A stretch of DNA of 64,000 nucleotides from Nematostella vectensis (taxonomy: Eukaryota > Cnidaria > Anthozoa > Actiniaria > Edwardsiidae). Positions 42,001-54,000 of the stretch are shown one piece after another. The position numbers and the translations under genes are program-made. The notes beneath the pieces were generated by a model that saw nothing but the letters and a program-made list of their open reading frames with translations, ran no database searches and was not told the origin of the DNA. The stretch is taken from positions 14,271,408 to 14,335,407 of the forward strand of contig NC_064046.1 of NCBI RefSeq assembly GCF_932526225.1, read 5' to 3'. Within the stretch, counting starts at the first letter, position 1; each line of letters opens with the position of its first letter.

Positions 42001-45000
42001 TGGCTCACTGTGCAGGTGGTCCCTAGGTACAGCTTGTGGGGTGCAGTGTGTTAGTACATGGCTCACTGTGCAGGTGGTCCCTAGGTACAGCTTGTGTGAT
42101 GCAGTTTGTTAGTGCATGGCTCACTGTGCAGGTGGTCCCTAGGCACGGCTTGTGTGGTGCAGTGTGTTGGTGTATGATTCATTGTGCAGGTAGTCCCTAG
42201 ATACAGCTTGTGTGGTGCAGTGTGTTATTGCATGGCTCACTGTGCATGTGGTCCCTAGGTACAGCTTGTGTGGTGCAGTGTGTTAGTGCATGGCTCACTG
42301 TGCATGTGGTCCCTAGGTACAGCTTGTGTGATGCAGTTTGTTAGTGCATGGCTCACTGTGCAGGTGGTCCCTAGGCACGGCTTGTGTGGTGCAGTGTGTT
42401 GGTGTATGATTCATTGTGCAGGTAGTCCCTAGATACAGCTTGTGTGGTGCAGTGTGTTATTGCATGGCTCACTGTGCATGTGGTCCCTAGGTACAGCTTG
42501 TGTGGTGCAGTGTGTTAGTGCATGGCTCACTGTGCATGTGGTCCCTAGGTACAGCTTGTGTGGTGCAGTTTGTTAGTGCATGGCTCACTGTGGAGGTGGT
42601 CCCTAGATACAGCTTGTGTGGTGCAGTGTGTTAGTGCATGGCTCACTGTGCAGGTGGTCCCTAGGTACAGCTTGTGTAGTGCAGTGTGTTGGTGTATGGC
42701 TCACTGTGGAGGTGGTCCCTAGATACAGCTTGTGTGGTGCAGTGTGTTAGTGCATGGTTCACTGTGCAGGTGGTCCCTAGGTACAGCTTGTGTGGTGCAG
42801 TGTGTTGGTGTATGACTCATTGTGCATGTGGTCCCTAGGTACAGCTTGTGGGGTGCAGTGTGTTAGTACATGGCTCACTGTGCAGGTGGTCCCTAGGTAC
42901 AGCTTGTGTGATGCAGTTTGTTAGTGCATGGCTCACTATGCAGGTGGTCCCTAGGTACAGCTTGTTTGGTGCAGTGTGCTAGTACATGGCTCACTGTGCA
43001 GGTGGTCCCTAGGTACAGCTTGTTTGGTGCAGTGTGTTAGTGCATGGTTCACTGTGCATGTGGTCCCTAGGTACAGCTTGTGTGGTGCAGTGTGTTAGTG
43101 CATGGTTCACTGTGCAGGTGGTCCCTAGGTACAGCTTGTTTGGTGCAGTGTGCTAGTACATGGCTCACTGTGCAGGTGGTCCCTAGGTACAGCTTGTGTG
43201 GTGCAGTGTGTTAGTGCATGGCTCATTGTGCAGGTGGTCCCTAGGTACAGCTTGTGTGGTGTAGTGTGTTAGTGCATGGCTCTCTGTGCAGGTAGTCCCT
43301 AGGTACAGCGTGTGTGGTACAGTGTGTTAGTGCATGGCTCACTGTGCAGGTGGTCCCTAGGTACAGCTTGTGTGGTGCAGTGTGTTAGTACATGGCTCAC
43401 TGTGCAGGTGGTCCCTAGGTACAGCTTGTGTGGTGCAGTTTGTTAGTGCATGGCTCATTGTGCAGGTGGTCCCTAGGTACAGCTTGTGTGGTGCAGTGTG
43501 TTAGTACATGGCTCACTGTGCAGGTGGTCCCTAGATACAGCTTGTGTGGTGCAGTTTGTTAGTGCATGGCTCACTGTGCAGGTGGTCCCTAGGTACAGCT
43601 TGTGTGGTGCAGTTTGTTAGTGCATGGCTCACTGTGCAGGTAGTCCCTAGGTACAGCTTGTGTGGTGCAGTGTGTTAGTGCATGGCTCACTGTGCAGGTG
43701 GTCCCTAGGCACAGCTTGTGTGGTGCAGTGTGTTAGTACATGGCTCACTGTGCAGGTGGTCCCTAGGCACAGCTTGTGTGGTGCAGTGTGTTAGTACATG
43801 GCTCACTGTGCAGGTGGTCCCTAGGTACAGCTTGTGTGGTGCAGTTTGTTAGTGCATGGCTCACTGTGCAGGTGGTCCCTAGTTACAGTTTGTGTGGTAC
43901 AGTTTGTTAGTGCATGGCTCACTGTGCAGGTGGTCCCTAGTTACAGCTTGTGTGGTACAGTTTGTTAGTGCATGGCTCACTGTGCAGGTGGTCCCTAGGT
44001 ACAGCTTGTGTGGTGCAGTGTGTTAGTACATGGCTCACTGTGCAGGTGGTCCCTAGGTACAGCTTGTGTGGTGCAGTGTGTTAGTACATGGCTCACTGTG
44101 CAGGTGGTCCCTAGGCACAGCTTGTGTGGTGCAGTGTGTTGGTGTATGACTCATTGTGCAGGTAGTCCCTAGATACAGCTTGTGTGGTGCAGTGTGTTAT
44201 TGCATGGCTCACTGTGGAGGTGGTCCCTAGGTACAGCTTGTGTGGTGCAGTTTGTTAGTGCATGGCTCACTGTGCAGGTGGTCCCTAGGTACAGCTTGTG
44301 TGGTGCAGTTTGTTAGTGCATGGCTCACTGTGCAGGTGGTCCCTAGTTACAGCTTGTGTGGTACAGTTTGTTAGTGCATGGCTCACTGTGCAGGTGGTCC
44401 CTAGGTACAGCTTGTAGGGTGCAGTGTGTTAGTACATGGCTCACTGTGCAGGTGGTCCCTAGGTACAGCTTGTGTGATGCAGTTTGTTAGTGCATGGCTC
44501 ACTGTGCAGGTGGTCCCTAGGCACGGCTTGTGTGGTGCAGTGTGTTGGTGTATGATTCATTGTGCAGGTAGTCCCTAGATACAGCTTGTGTGGTGCAGTG
44601 TGTTATTGCATGGCTCACTGTGGAGGTGGTCCCTAGGTACAGCTTGTGTGGTGCAGTTTGTTAGTGCATGGCTCACTGTGCAGGTGGTCCCTAGGTACAG
44701 CTTGTGTGGTGCAGTGTGTTGGTGCATGGCTCACTATGCATGTGGTCCCTAGGTACAGCTTGTGTGGTGCAGTTTGTTAGTACATGGCTGACTGTGGAGG
44801 TGGTCCCTAGGTACAGCTTGTGTGGTGCAGTGTGTTAGTGCATGGCTCACTGTGCAGGTGGTCCCTAGGTACAGCTTGTGTGGTGCAGTGTGTTAGTGCA
44901 TGGCTCACTGTGCAGGTGGTCCCTAGGCACGGCTTGTGTGGTGCAGTGTGTTGGTGTATGATTCATTGTGCAGGTAGTCCCTAGATACAGCTTGTGTGGT

Positions 45001-48000
45001 GCAGTGTGTTATTGCATGGCTCACTGTGGAGGTGGTCCCTAGGTACAGCTTGTGTGGTGCAGTTTGTTAGTGCATGGCTCACTGTGCAGGTGGTCCCTAG
45101 GTACAGCTTGTGTGGTGCAGTGTGTTGGTGCATGGCTCACTATGCATGTGGTCCCTAGGTACAGCTTGTGTGGTGCAGTTTGTTAGTACATGGCTGACTG
45201 TGGAGGTGGTCCCTAGGTACCGCTTGTGTGGTGCAGTTTGTTAGTGCACGGCTCACTGTGCAGGTGGTCCCTAGGTACACCTTGTGTGGTGCAGTGTGTT
45301 GGTGTATGACTCATTGTGCAGGTGGTCCCTAGGTACAGCTTGTGTGGTGCAGTGTGTTAGTGCATGGCTCACTGTGCAGGTGGTCCCTAGGTACAGCTTG
45401 TGTGGTGCAGTGTGTTAGTGTATGGCTCACTGTGAAGGTGGTCCCTAGGTACCGCTTGTGTGGTGCAGTTTGTTAGTGCACGGCTCACTGTGCAGGTGGT
45501 CCCTAGGTACACCTTGTGTGGTGCAGTGTGTTGGTGTATGACTCATTGTGCAGGTGGTCCCTAGGTACAGCTTGTGTGGTGCAGTGTGTTACTGCATGGC
45601 TCACTGTGCAGGTGGTCCCTAGGTACAGCTTGTGTGGTGCAGTGTGTTAGTGCATGGCCCACTGTGCAGGTGGTCCCTAGGTACAGCTTGTGTGTTGCAG
45701 TGTGTAGGTGCATGACGCACTGTGCAGGTGGTCCCTAGGTACAGCTTGTGTGGTGCAGTGTGTTGGTGTATGACTCATTGTGCAGGTGGTCCCTAGGTAC
45801 AGCTTGTGTGGTGCAGTGTGTTAGTGCATGGCTCACTGTGCAGGTGGTCCCTAGGTACAGCTTGTGTGGTGCAGTGTGTTGGTGCATGGCTCACTGTGCA
45901 GGTGGTCCCTAGGTACAGCATGTGTGGTGCAGTGTGTTAGTGCATGGCTCACTATGCAGGTGGTCCCTAGGTACAGCTTGTGGGGTGCAGTGTGTTATTG
46001 CATGGCTCACTGTGGAGGTGGTCCCTAGGTACAGCTTGTGGGGTGCAGTGTGTTATTGCATGGCTCACTGTGCAGGTGGTCCTTGGGTACAGCTTGTGAA
46101 GTGCAGTGTGTTGGTGCATGACTCAATGTGCAGGTGGTCCCTAGGTACGGCTTGTGTGGTGCAGTGTGTCAGTGCATGGTTCATTGTGCAGGTGGTCCCT
46201 AGGTACAGCTTGTGTGGTACAGTGTGTTGGTGTATGACTCATTGTGCAGGTGGTCCCTAGGTACGGCTTGTGTGGTGCAGTGTGTCAGTGCATGGTTCAT
46301 TGTGCAGGTGGTCCCTAGGTACAGCTTGTGTGGTACAGTGTGTTGGTGTATGACTCATTGTGCAGGTGGTCCCTAGGTACAGCTTGTGTGGTGCAGTGTG
46401 TTAGTGCATGGCTCACTGTGCAGGTGGTCCCTAGGTACAGCTTGTGTGGTGCAGTGTGTTAGTGCATGGCTCACTGTGCAGGTGGTCCCTAGGTACAGCT
46501 TGTGTGGTGCAGTGTGTTGGTGTATGACTCATTGTGCAGGTGGTCCCTAGGTACAGCTTGTGTGGTGCAGTGTGTTAGTGCATGGCTCACTGTGGAGGTG
46601 GTCCCTAGGTACAGCTTGTGTGGTGCAGTGTGTTAGTGCATGGCTCACTGTGCAGGGGGTCCCTAGATACAGCTTGTGTGGTGCAGTGTGTTATTGCATG
46701 GCTCACTGTGGAGGTGGTCCCTAGGTACAGCTTGTGTGGTGCAGTGTGTTAGTGCATGGCTCACTGTGCAGGGGGTCCCTAGATACAGCTTGTGTGGTGA
46801 AGTGTGTTATTGCATGGCTCACTGTGGAGGTGGTCCCTAGGTACAGCTTGTGTGGTGCAGTTTGTTAGTGCATGGCTCACTGTGCAGGTGGTCCCTAGGT
46901 ACAGCTTGTGTGGTGCAGTGTGTTAGTGCATGGCTCACTGTGCAGGTGGTCCCTCGGTACAGCTTGTGTGGTGCAGTTTGTTAGTGCATGGCTCACTGTG
47001 CAGGTGGTCCCTAGATACAGCTTGTGTGGTGCAGTGTGTTAGTGCATGGCTCACTGTGCAGGTGGTCCCTCGGTACAGCTTGTGTGGTGCAGTTTGTTAG
47101 TGCATGGCTCACTGTGCAGGTGGTCCCTAGATACAGCTTGTGTGGTGCAGTTTGTTAGTGCATGGCTCACTGTGCATGTGGTCCCTAGGTACACCTTGTG
47201 TGGTGCAGTGTGTTAGTACATGGCTCACTGTGCAGGTGGTCCCTAGGTACACCTTGTGTGGTGCAGTGTGTTAGTACATATCTCACTGTGCATGTGGTCC
47301 CTAGGTACACCTTGTGTGGTGCAGTGTGTTAGTACATGGCTCACTGTGCAGGTGGTCCCTAGATACAGCTTGTGTGGTGCAGTTTGTTAGTACATGGCTC
47401 ACTGTGCAGGTGGTCCCTAGGTACAGCTTGTGTGGTGCAGTGTGTTAGTGCATGGCTCACTGTGCATGTGGTCCCTAGGTACAGCTTGTGTGGTGCAGTG
47501 TGTTAGTGCATGGCTCACTGTGCATGTGGTCCCTAGGTACAGCTTGTGTGGTGCAGTGTGTTAGTGCATGGCTCACTGTGCAGGTGGTCCCTAGGTACAG
47601 CTTGTGTGGTGCAGTGTGTTAGTGCATGGCTCACTGTGTAGGTGGTCCCTAGGTACAGCTTGTGTGGTGCAGTGTGTTAGTGCATGGCTCACTGTGCAGG
47701 TGGTCCTTGGGTACAGCTTGTGTGGTGCAGTGTGTTGGTGCATGGCTCACTGTGCATGTGGTCCCTAGGTACAGCTTGTGTGGTGCAGTGTGTTAGTGCA
47801 TGGCTCACTGTGCAGGTGGTCCCTAGGTACAGCTTGTGTGGTGCAGTGTGTTAGTGCATGGCTCACTGTGTAGGTGGTCCCTAGGTACAGCTTGTGTGGT
47901 GCAGTGTGTTAGTGCATGGCTCACTGTGCAGGTGGTCCTTGGGTACAGCTTGTGTGGTGCAGCGTGTTAGTGCATGGCTCACTGTGCAGGTGGTCCTTGG

Positions 48001-51000
48001 GTACAGCTTGTGTGGTGCAGTGTGTCAGTTCATCGCTCACTCTGCAGGTGGTCCCTAGGTACAGCTTGTGTGGTGCAGTGTGTTAGTGTATGACTCACTG
48101 TGCAGGTGGTCCCTAGGTACGGCTTGTGTGGTGCAGTGTGTCAGTGCATGGTTCACTGTGCAGGTGGTCCCTAGGTACAGCTTGTGTGGTGCAGTGTGTT
48201 AGTGTATGACTCATTGTGCAGGTGGTCCCTAGGTACAGCTTGTGTGGTGCAGTGTGTTAGTGCATGGCTCACTGTGCAGGTGGTCCTTGGGTACAGCTTG
48301 TGTGGTGCAGTGTGTCAGTGCATGGTTCACTGTGCAGGTGGTCCCTAGGTACAGCTTGTGTGGTGCAGTGTGTTAGTGCATGGCTCACTGTGCAGGGGGT
48401 CCCTAGGTACAGCTTGTGTGGTGCAGTGTGTTAGTGCATGGCTCACTGTGCAGGTGGTCCCTAGGTACCGCTTGTGTGGTGCAGTGTGGTAGTGCATGGC
48501 TCACTGTGCAGGTGGTCCCTAGGTACAGCTTGTGTGGTGCAGTGTGTTAGTGCATGGCTCACTGTGCAGGTGGTCCCTAGGTACCGCTTGTGTGGTGCAG
48601 TGTGGTAGTGCATGGCTCACTGTGCAGGTGGTCCCTAGGTACAGCTTGTGTGGTGCAGCGTGTTAGTGCATGGCTCACTGTGCAGGTGGTCCTTGGGTAC
48701 AGCTTGTGTGGTGCAGTGTGTCAGTTCATCGCTCACTGTGCAGGTGGTCCCTAGGTACAGCTTGTGTGGTGCAGTGTGTTAGTGCACGGCTCACTGTGCA
48801 GGTGGTCCCTAGGTACAGCTTGTGTGGTGCAGTGTGTTAGTGCATGGCTCACTGTGCAGGTGGTCCTTGGGTACAGCTTGTGTGGTGCAGTGTGTCAGTT
48901 TATCGCTCACTCTGCAGGTGGTCCCTAGGTACAGCTTGTGTGGTGCAGTGTGTTAGTGCGTGGCTCACTGTGCAGGTGGTCCTTGGGTACAGCTTGTGTG
49001 GTGCAGTGTGTTAGTGCGTGGCTCACTGTGCAGGTGGTCCTTGGGTACAGCTTGTGTGGTGCAGTGTGTTAGTGCATGACTCACTGTGCAGGTGGTCCCT
49101 AGGTACACCTTGTGTGATGCAGTTTGTTAGTGCATGGCTCATTGTGCAGGTGGTCCATAGAGAGAGTAAATGCGTAATTCCAGTGCATGTTTGCTATTCT
49201 GAGGTTTCTTTGGAAATAAGATACCACAGGGAACCCACCGTGTAATGTTCCTGTTGCCCCTGCTTCTCAATGCTGTCAGTAAGGTCAGCGGATTTCACCA
49301 CAATTTTCTTGCCTTCTTTAGACAAAGTCGTTACTCGACTGCGGAACATCAGATATGGCACAAGAGACTCTGTAATCTGACCAATCACTTGTGATGTAAT
49401 CATCAGTGCCGCGAGATGCTGAGGAATCCAATAAAGGAAACATTGACTATTTTCCCGCTCAAACCACAGGCTACCCAAAAACTACAAGATGCTGACAGGA
49501 TCAAAAGTTCGACTTACAGTTCTTAGAAGGGCGATATCTTGTAGATAGAATGCGATGTAGAACAGCGAATAGAAACAGTTGACAAAATAGAACTGAAAAA
49601 AATTGAAACTGGGATTAATATAAACACTCAGTTTACATTATTTTGTGGATAATGCATCATCAACTGGGACTACAATTATATTTGAAATAGGTCACCCTTC
49701 TAACCGAGGCTTTTCCATAGTGTTTCTTGTTTGTGTTTGTATTCACGGCTTTGGCCACTCGCGTTGTTTTGGTCGTTTTGTGCTCGGTACAAATACAAAC
49801 AAACAACGTGAAAACACCAAAACGAGAATCGACAAGGAAAGTGTTAAACACAAAGTGAAAGAAAGGTTCTGCTAGCAGGGTAGAAATAGGTCTATATGCC
49901 AACTCAAAGCTCATAAGTCAAATTACTCACCAAAACTAGTTTGACAATCAAGTGGTTGTTGTATGAAGATTCGAGACGATGATTTTCTAAACACAAGTGT
50001 GAACTGTTAGTAGCTCTGCCTGAAGTAATCTGATTGCCGTTTTCAAGCCTAATTTTTGTGAGAATGTATATTCTCTGTATTCACCCGCATTGGCTCTCTT
50101 GGATTTTCTCACATATTAACTGTATTTCACCCCGATTTCACAAGATTTCTGTCCAAGTTTGGGTTGACAGCTATGCTTAATGGGGAGGACAATATATATA
50201 ACATATCCAAACAGGCTAAGTTTTCTGCCAATAATTTCCTGCCAAAAAAGTTACAGTTCATATGTTTTTCCATGCCTTCGGTCGAGTGGTTGCAGATTGT
50301 TCTACAGCTCAATGTGAAGGAAGGTTGGGGCCTTTACCTACAGCCTCTGTGTTACGTTGTGTCAGTTTATGGCTTACTGAATGTGTGTGGATTTTATTAG
50401 CTTCATACACTTCTTAAATTTCAGTAGAAGGGGTAAAGGACCACCGTGATATTTCTGTGATATTGTCAATATCAAGGGTTAAAGCATTGTTTTTTGCTGC
50501 AAAAACACAAAATTTTGATAATTATAAATCATCATATTAATATATTATAATAAAATGCTTATGAAAAAGGTGCATGGGGAATATTTGTTACACATCCCAC
50601 AATACAAGTCAAAATTGTTGATCAAATAAACATGTAACAAAAAAATCACTTTCTTGTTTGCAAACTCACCCCATTCTGTTAACCACAGAGCAATTCGATG
50701 GTAAATGTTATTAAGCACAGCAATCATCACACTATAAGATACACTTGGTATCATCAGCAGAACTGTGGCTATAATGCTGTCATCTTTACCATACTTTTCT
50801 TCCATGTAGAACTGAAGCTTGAAGTAGAGCAACATGACAACAGTTGCCACCTGGAGATAAAGAACAGAGAATCAGGCACCGTGGAGGGGGGGGGGGGGGG
50901 GTTGGTGGGGGAGCACCTTTTAAAAGGCCCAATATTTTACATCAGCCTTCCCCAGGGGATGGAGCACTGGGTGCACATATACTTGAATGAAAACCCCTGT

Positions 51001-54000
51001 TAAATTTTGATCCATGCCTTTGTTACGACACATCTAGACTACTGCAACTCACTCCTTTTCAAGATCCCTAAATACCAACTCAAACGTCTCCAGCAGATCC
51101 TCAATGCAGCTGCGCGTGTTGTACAACTAGTACCTAAGTTTGATCACATCACACCCATCCTGATTCACTTTACACTGGCTACCTGTGGAATTTAGGATAC
51201 AGTTCAAGATTCTGCTTTATGTTCACCACAGCTTAAATGGCAACACTCCCTCCTATCAGTCCCTAATCAATGGCACTCGCTCTTCCTATAACTTCAGATC
51301 AAACGCCGCTAATCTTCTGGTAATCCCAAAGACTAGATGCAAAACCATAGGAGACAGGGCATTCGCACATGCCGGTCCAGAACTATGGAACAATTTGCCT
51401 ATTATCATCAGCCGGATATTAGGACTCACCCCTTTTAAACAAGCGCTCAAGACGTATCTGTTCCACCTAGCATATAATGTTTAATATTTAATTTAATTAT
51501 TCTTTTTATTAAGCGTTTTAGAATATGTATCCATAGTTTTAGCGCTTTACAAATAAATGTATTATTATTTATTATTATTATATGACCGGAAGGGTCGTGA
51601 ATGTGCCCTTTCTGTATCACACCCCCTTCCCCCCTATATTTTTGGGCCTACTTTAGCTCTGACACCTAATTCAAATAAGGTTGCACTCAATAATCAATAT
51701 CCAAAAATGATAAATAGATAACATAAATGACTGTTTCCTGGTCACTAAAAACCTTGTGAACATTAAAAAGAACACTAAAGTTTGCTTAACCTGGGTCTGT
51801 GTTTATTTATGCTTAGTTGCTTATTCATTTGGTACATTTTTTCAAAGTGCAAACTTACTAGAAACAGATGGATGGTGCAATAGTCACAAGAGTGCAAGTC
51901 TAGTTCATTTATTATACCGAGGGGGGGCGTGAGGATTTTGATAAAATGCCCCCCCTTTACGCTTTCTTCCATATTTTGTGCCCCCCCCCCACCCGAAAAA
52001 CCAAAGAAAGAAGGAGCAAAGGAAGGAACGGCAATGACAATGTCAAAGGAACACGAGCAAGAGATCAGCTGCCAGCTGGACAAAACGTGGCAGGGAAGGA
52101 ATAGTGGAAACCATAAAAAGATGTATTTAGGGTGTATACAGGTTTGCATTGTAAATAAAATGTATCTTAATACGTATCCTGGACTCCTGGATTGTGCATA
52201 ACAAATAACTGCACCCAAACCGAGACAAGTTAAACCAAGAAGTCTGATTTGACACTTTGTCAAATTATATATTAGAGACAACACCCAAAGAAATCAGTGA
52301 CCCCCCTTTTAAAAGCTTTTTCTTTTTACTACCTCTTGGTTCTATGGCTGTACCTGGTCTGCAAGCAGTATGGCGCTGTAAGCAGAGTGGCTACGGTTAA
52401 AACCTTTTGTAAAAAGGTTTGTTTAAAAAGTCAGTAGCTACGTAACAAATCCCAAGCCTACTTCAAAAACAGACATACATAGAGGGGAAATTTTAGGCTG
52501 TCTGAAATAATAGAGTACAATAAAAAGATGCTACACACCCATGCTCGATGTGTGTCTATTTTCAAGGAAATTTTATTATTACTGTGATTCTGTTTCTACC
52601 TTCATGCAGAGGAGAACGATGGGGTAGGATATGCCGTAGGTCTTGAGCTTGCGCTTGAGGGGGGAGTAATACTGCTCTTGGTGGCCTGTTATGGGGCTTA
52701 TTCTCAAGGGACCCCAATAATTAGGGCGTGGTTCCTCAACTTCTTCAGTCCCTGTCCCAAACAGAAATATTTGATACTGTACACTCTCAGGTAGGTGTTT
52801 TTTTTTTTGGCTGGCCAAGCCATTATCATCATCTTTGAATGAGCTCAGTAATGTTTGATAGTAGACAGTTGACTAAAATTAAGGACACTCACTCACCTAT
52901 TCCCCCCTTCAGTGTGCCCCACTTGAAGGACATTTCAGAGCAGCGCCGCTTCCAGGCCTCCAGAAATATTGTGGCCCATAACAAGTTCAGTACTGCAAAG
53001 ACTGTGTTTTTTGTCTGGTCATGAGCGTTGGACAACGCAAAGACAACAATCAAAAGAACTGGAGGGATAAGGGTCATGGAGTAGAATTGAAGGAATGCAA
53101 AGTACATCGCCATAGTCTCACCAAAATACTCCTTTATGTCATCTGAGAAATAAAACATTACTTTTTCATGACATGCGAAATAATAGACATAATACACAAT
53201 ATGTATTTGTGGCCTCTTATTGATACATTACGCATTAGTATATTAAGCAATGTTCTTTATAGTACTTATCATGGAGCTGCAGATTTAGTTGCCATATCTT
53301 TGATATCAATTGTATCCGATGTTGGAAGATAAATTAGGTAATGCAATCATAAAACAATTATATTTCATTTTCAAAATGCAATCAAAAATATATTTTGTTT
53401 AATTGTCAAATTAGCAAAAGGAAATGGATGCTTTCTCACACTTGGTAGAATAGCAGCTGTCAGAAGCCTGTGACAGTACATCATAGACATGTTCCCTATA
53501 CATTATAGACGTGTTCCCTATTCATAATAGGCACGTGTTCTTTATTTAAATCTTATTTTTACATTCACTAAAGTTTTATTTCTAATGTGGTTAAAAAATA
53601 TATATTATATACATATATATATTGACTGCCAAAGAGAAGGTTAAGGCCTATTATACACTTGCTCTAGACAAGTATCTGTACCTAATGGAAGTTTAGCAGA
53701 GAAGTATCTCCTGTACCTAATGGAAGTTTAGCAGACAAGTATCTGTACCTAATGGAAGTTTAGCAGACAAGTATCTGTACCTAATGATAGTTTAGCAGAC
53801 AAGTAACTGTACCTAATGGTAGCTTAGCAGACAAGTATCTGTACCTAATGGTAGTTTAGCAGACAAGTATCTGTACCTAATGGATGTTTAGCAGACAAGT
53901 AACTGTACCTAATGGAAGTTTGGCAGACAAGTATCTGTACCTAATGGTAGTTTAGCAGACAAGTATCTGTACCTAATGGTAGTTTAGCAGACAAGTATCT

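Noticed and set aside
40528-49245. Open frames with [13 protein letters not shown]-type repeats
   Set aside because: These are shadows of the 58-bp intronic array, broken at random by variants.
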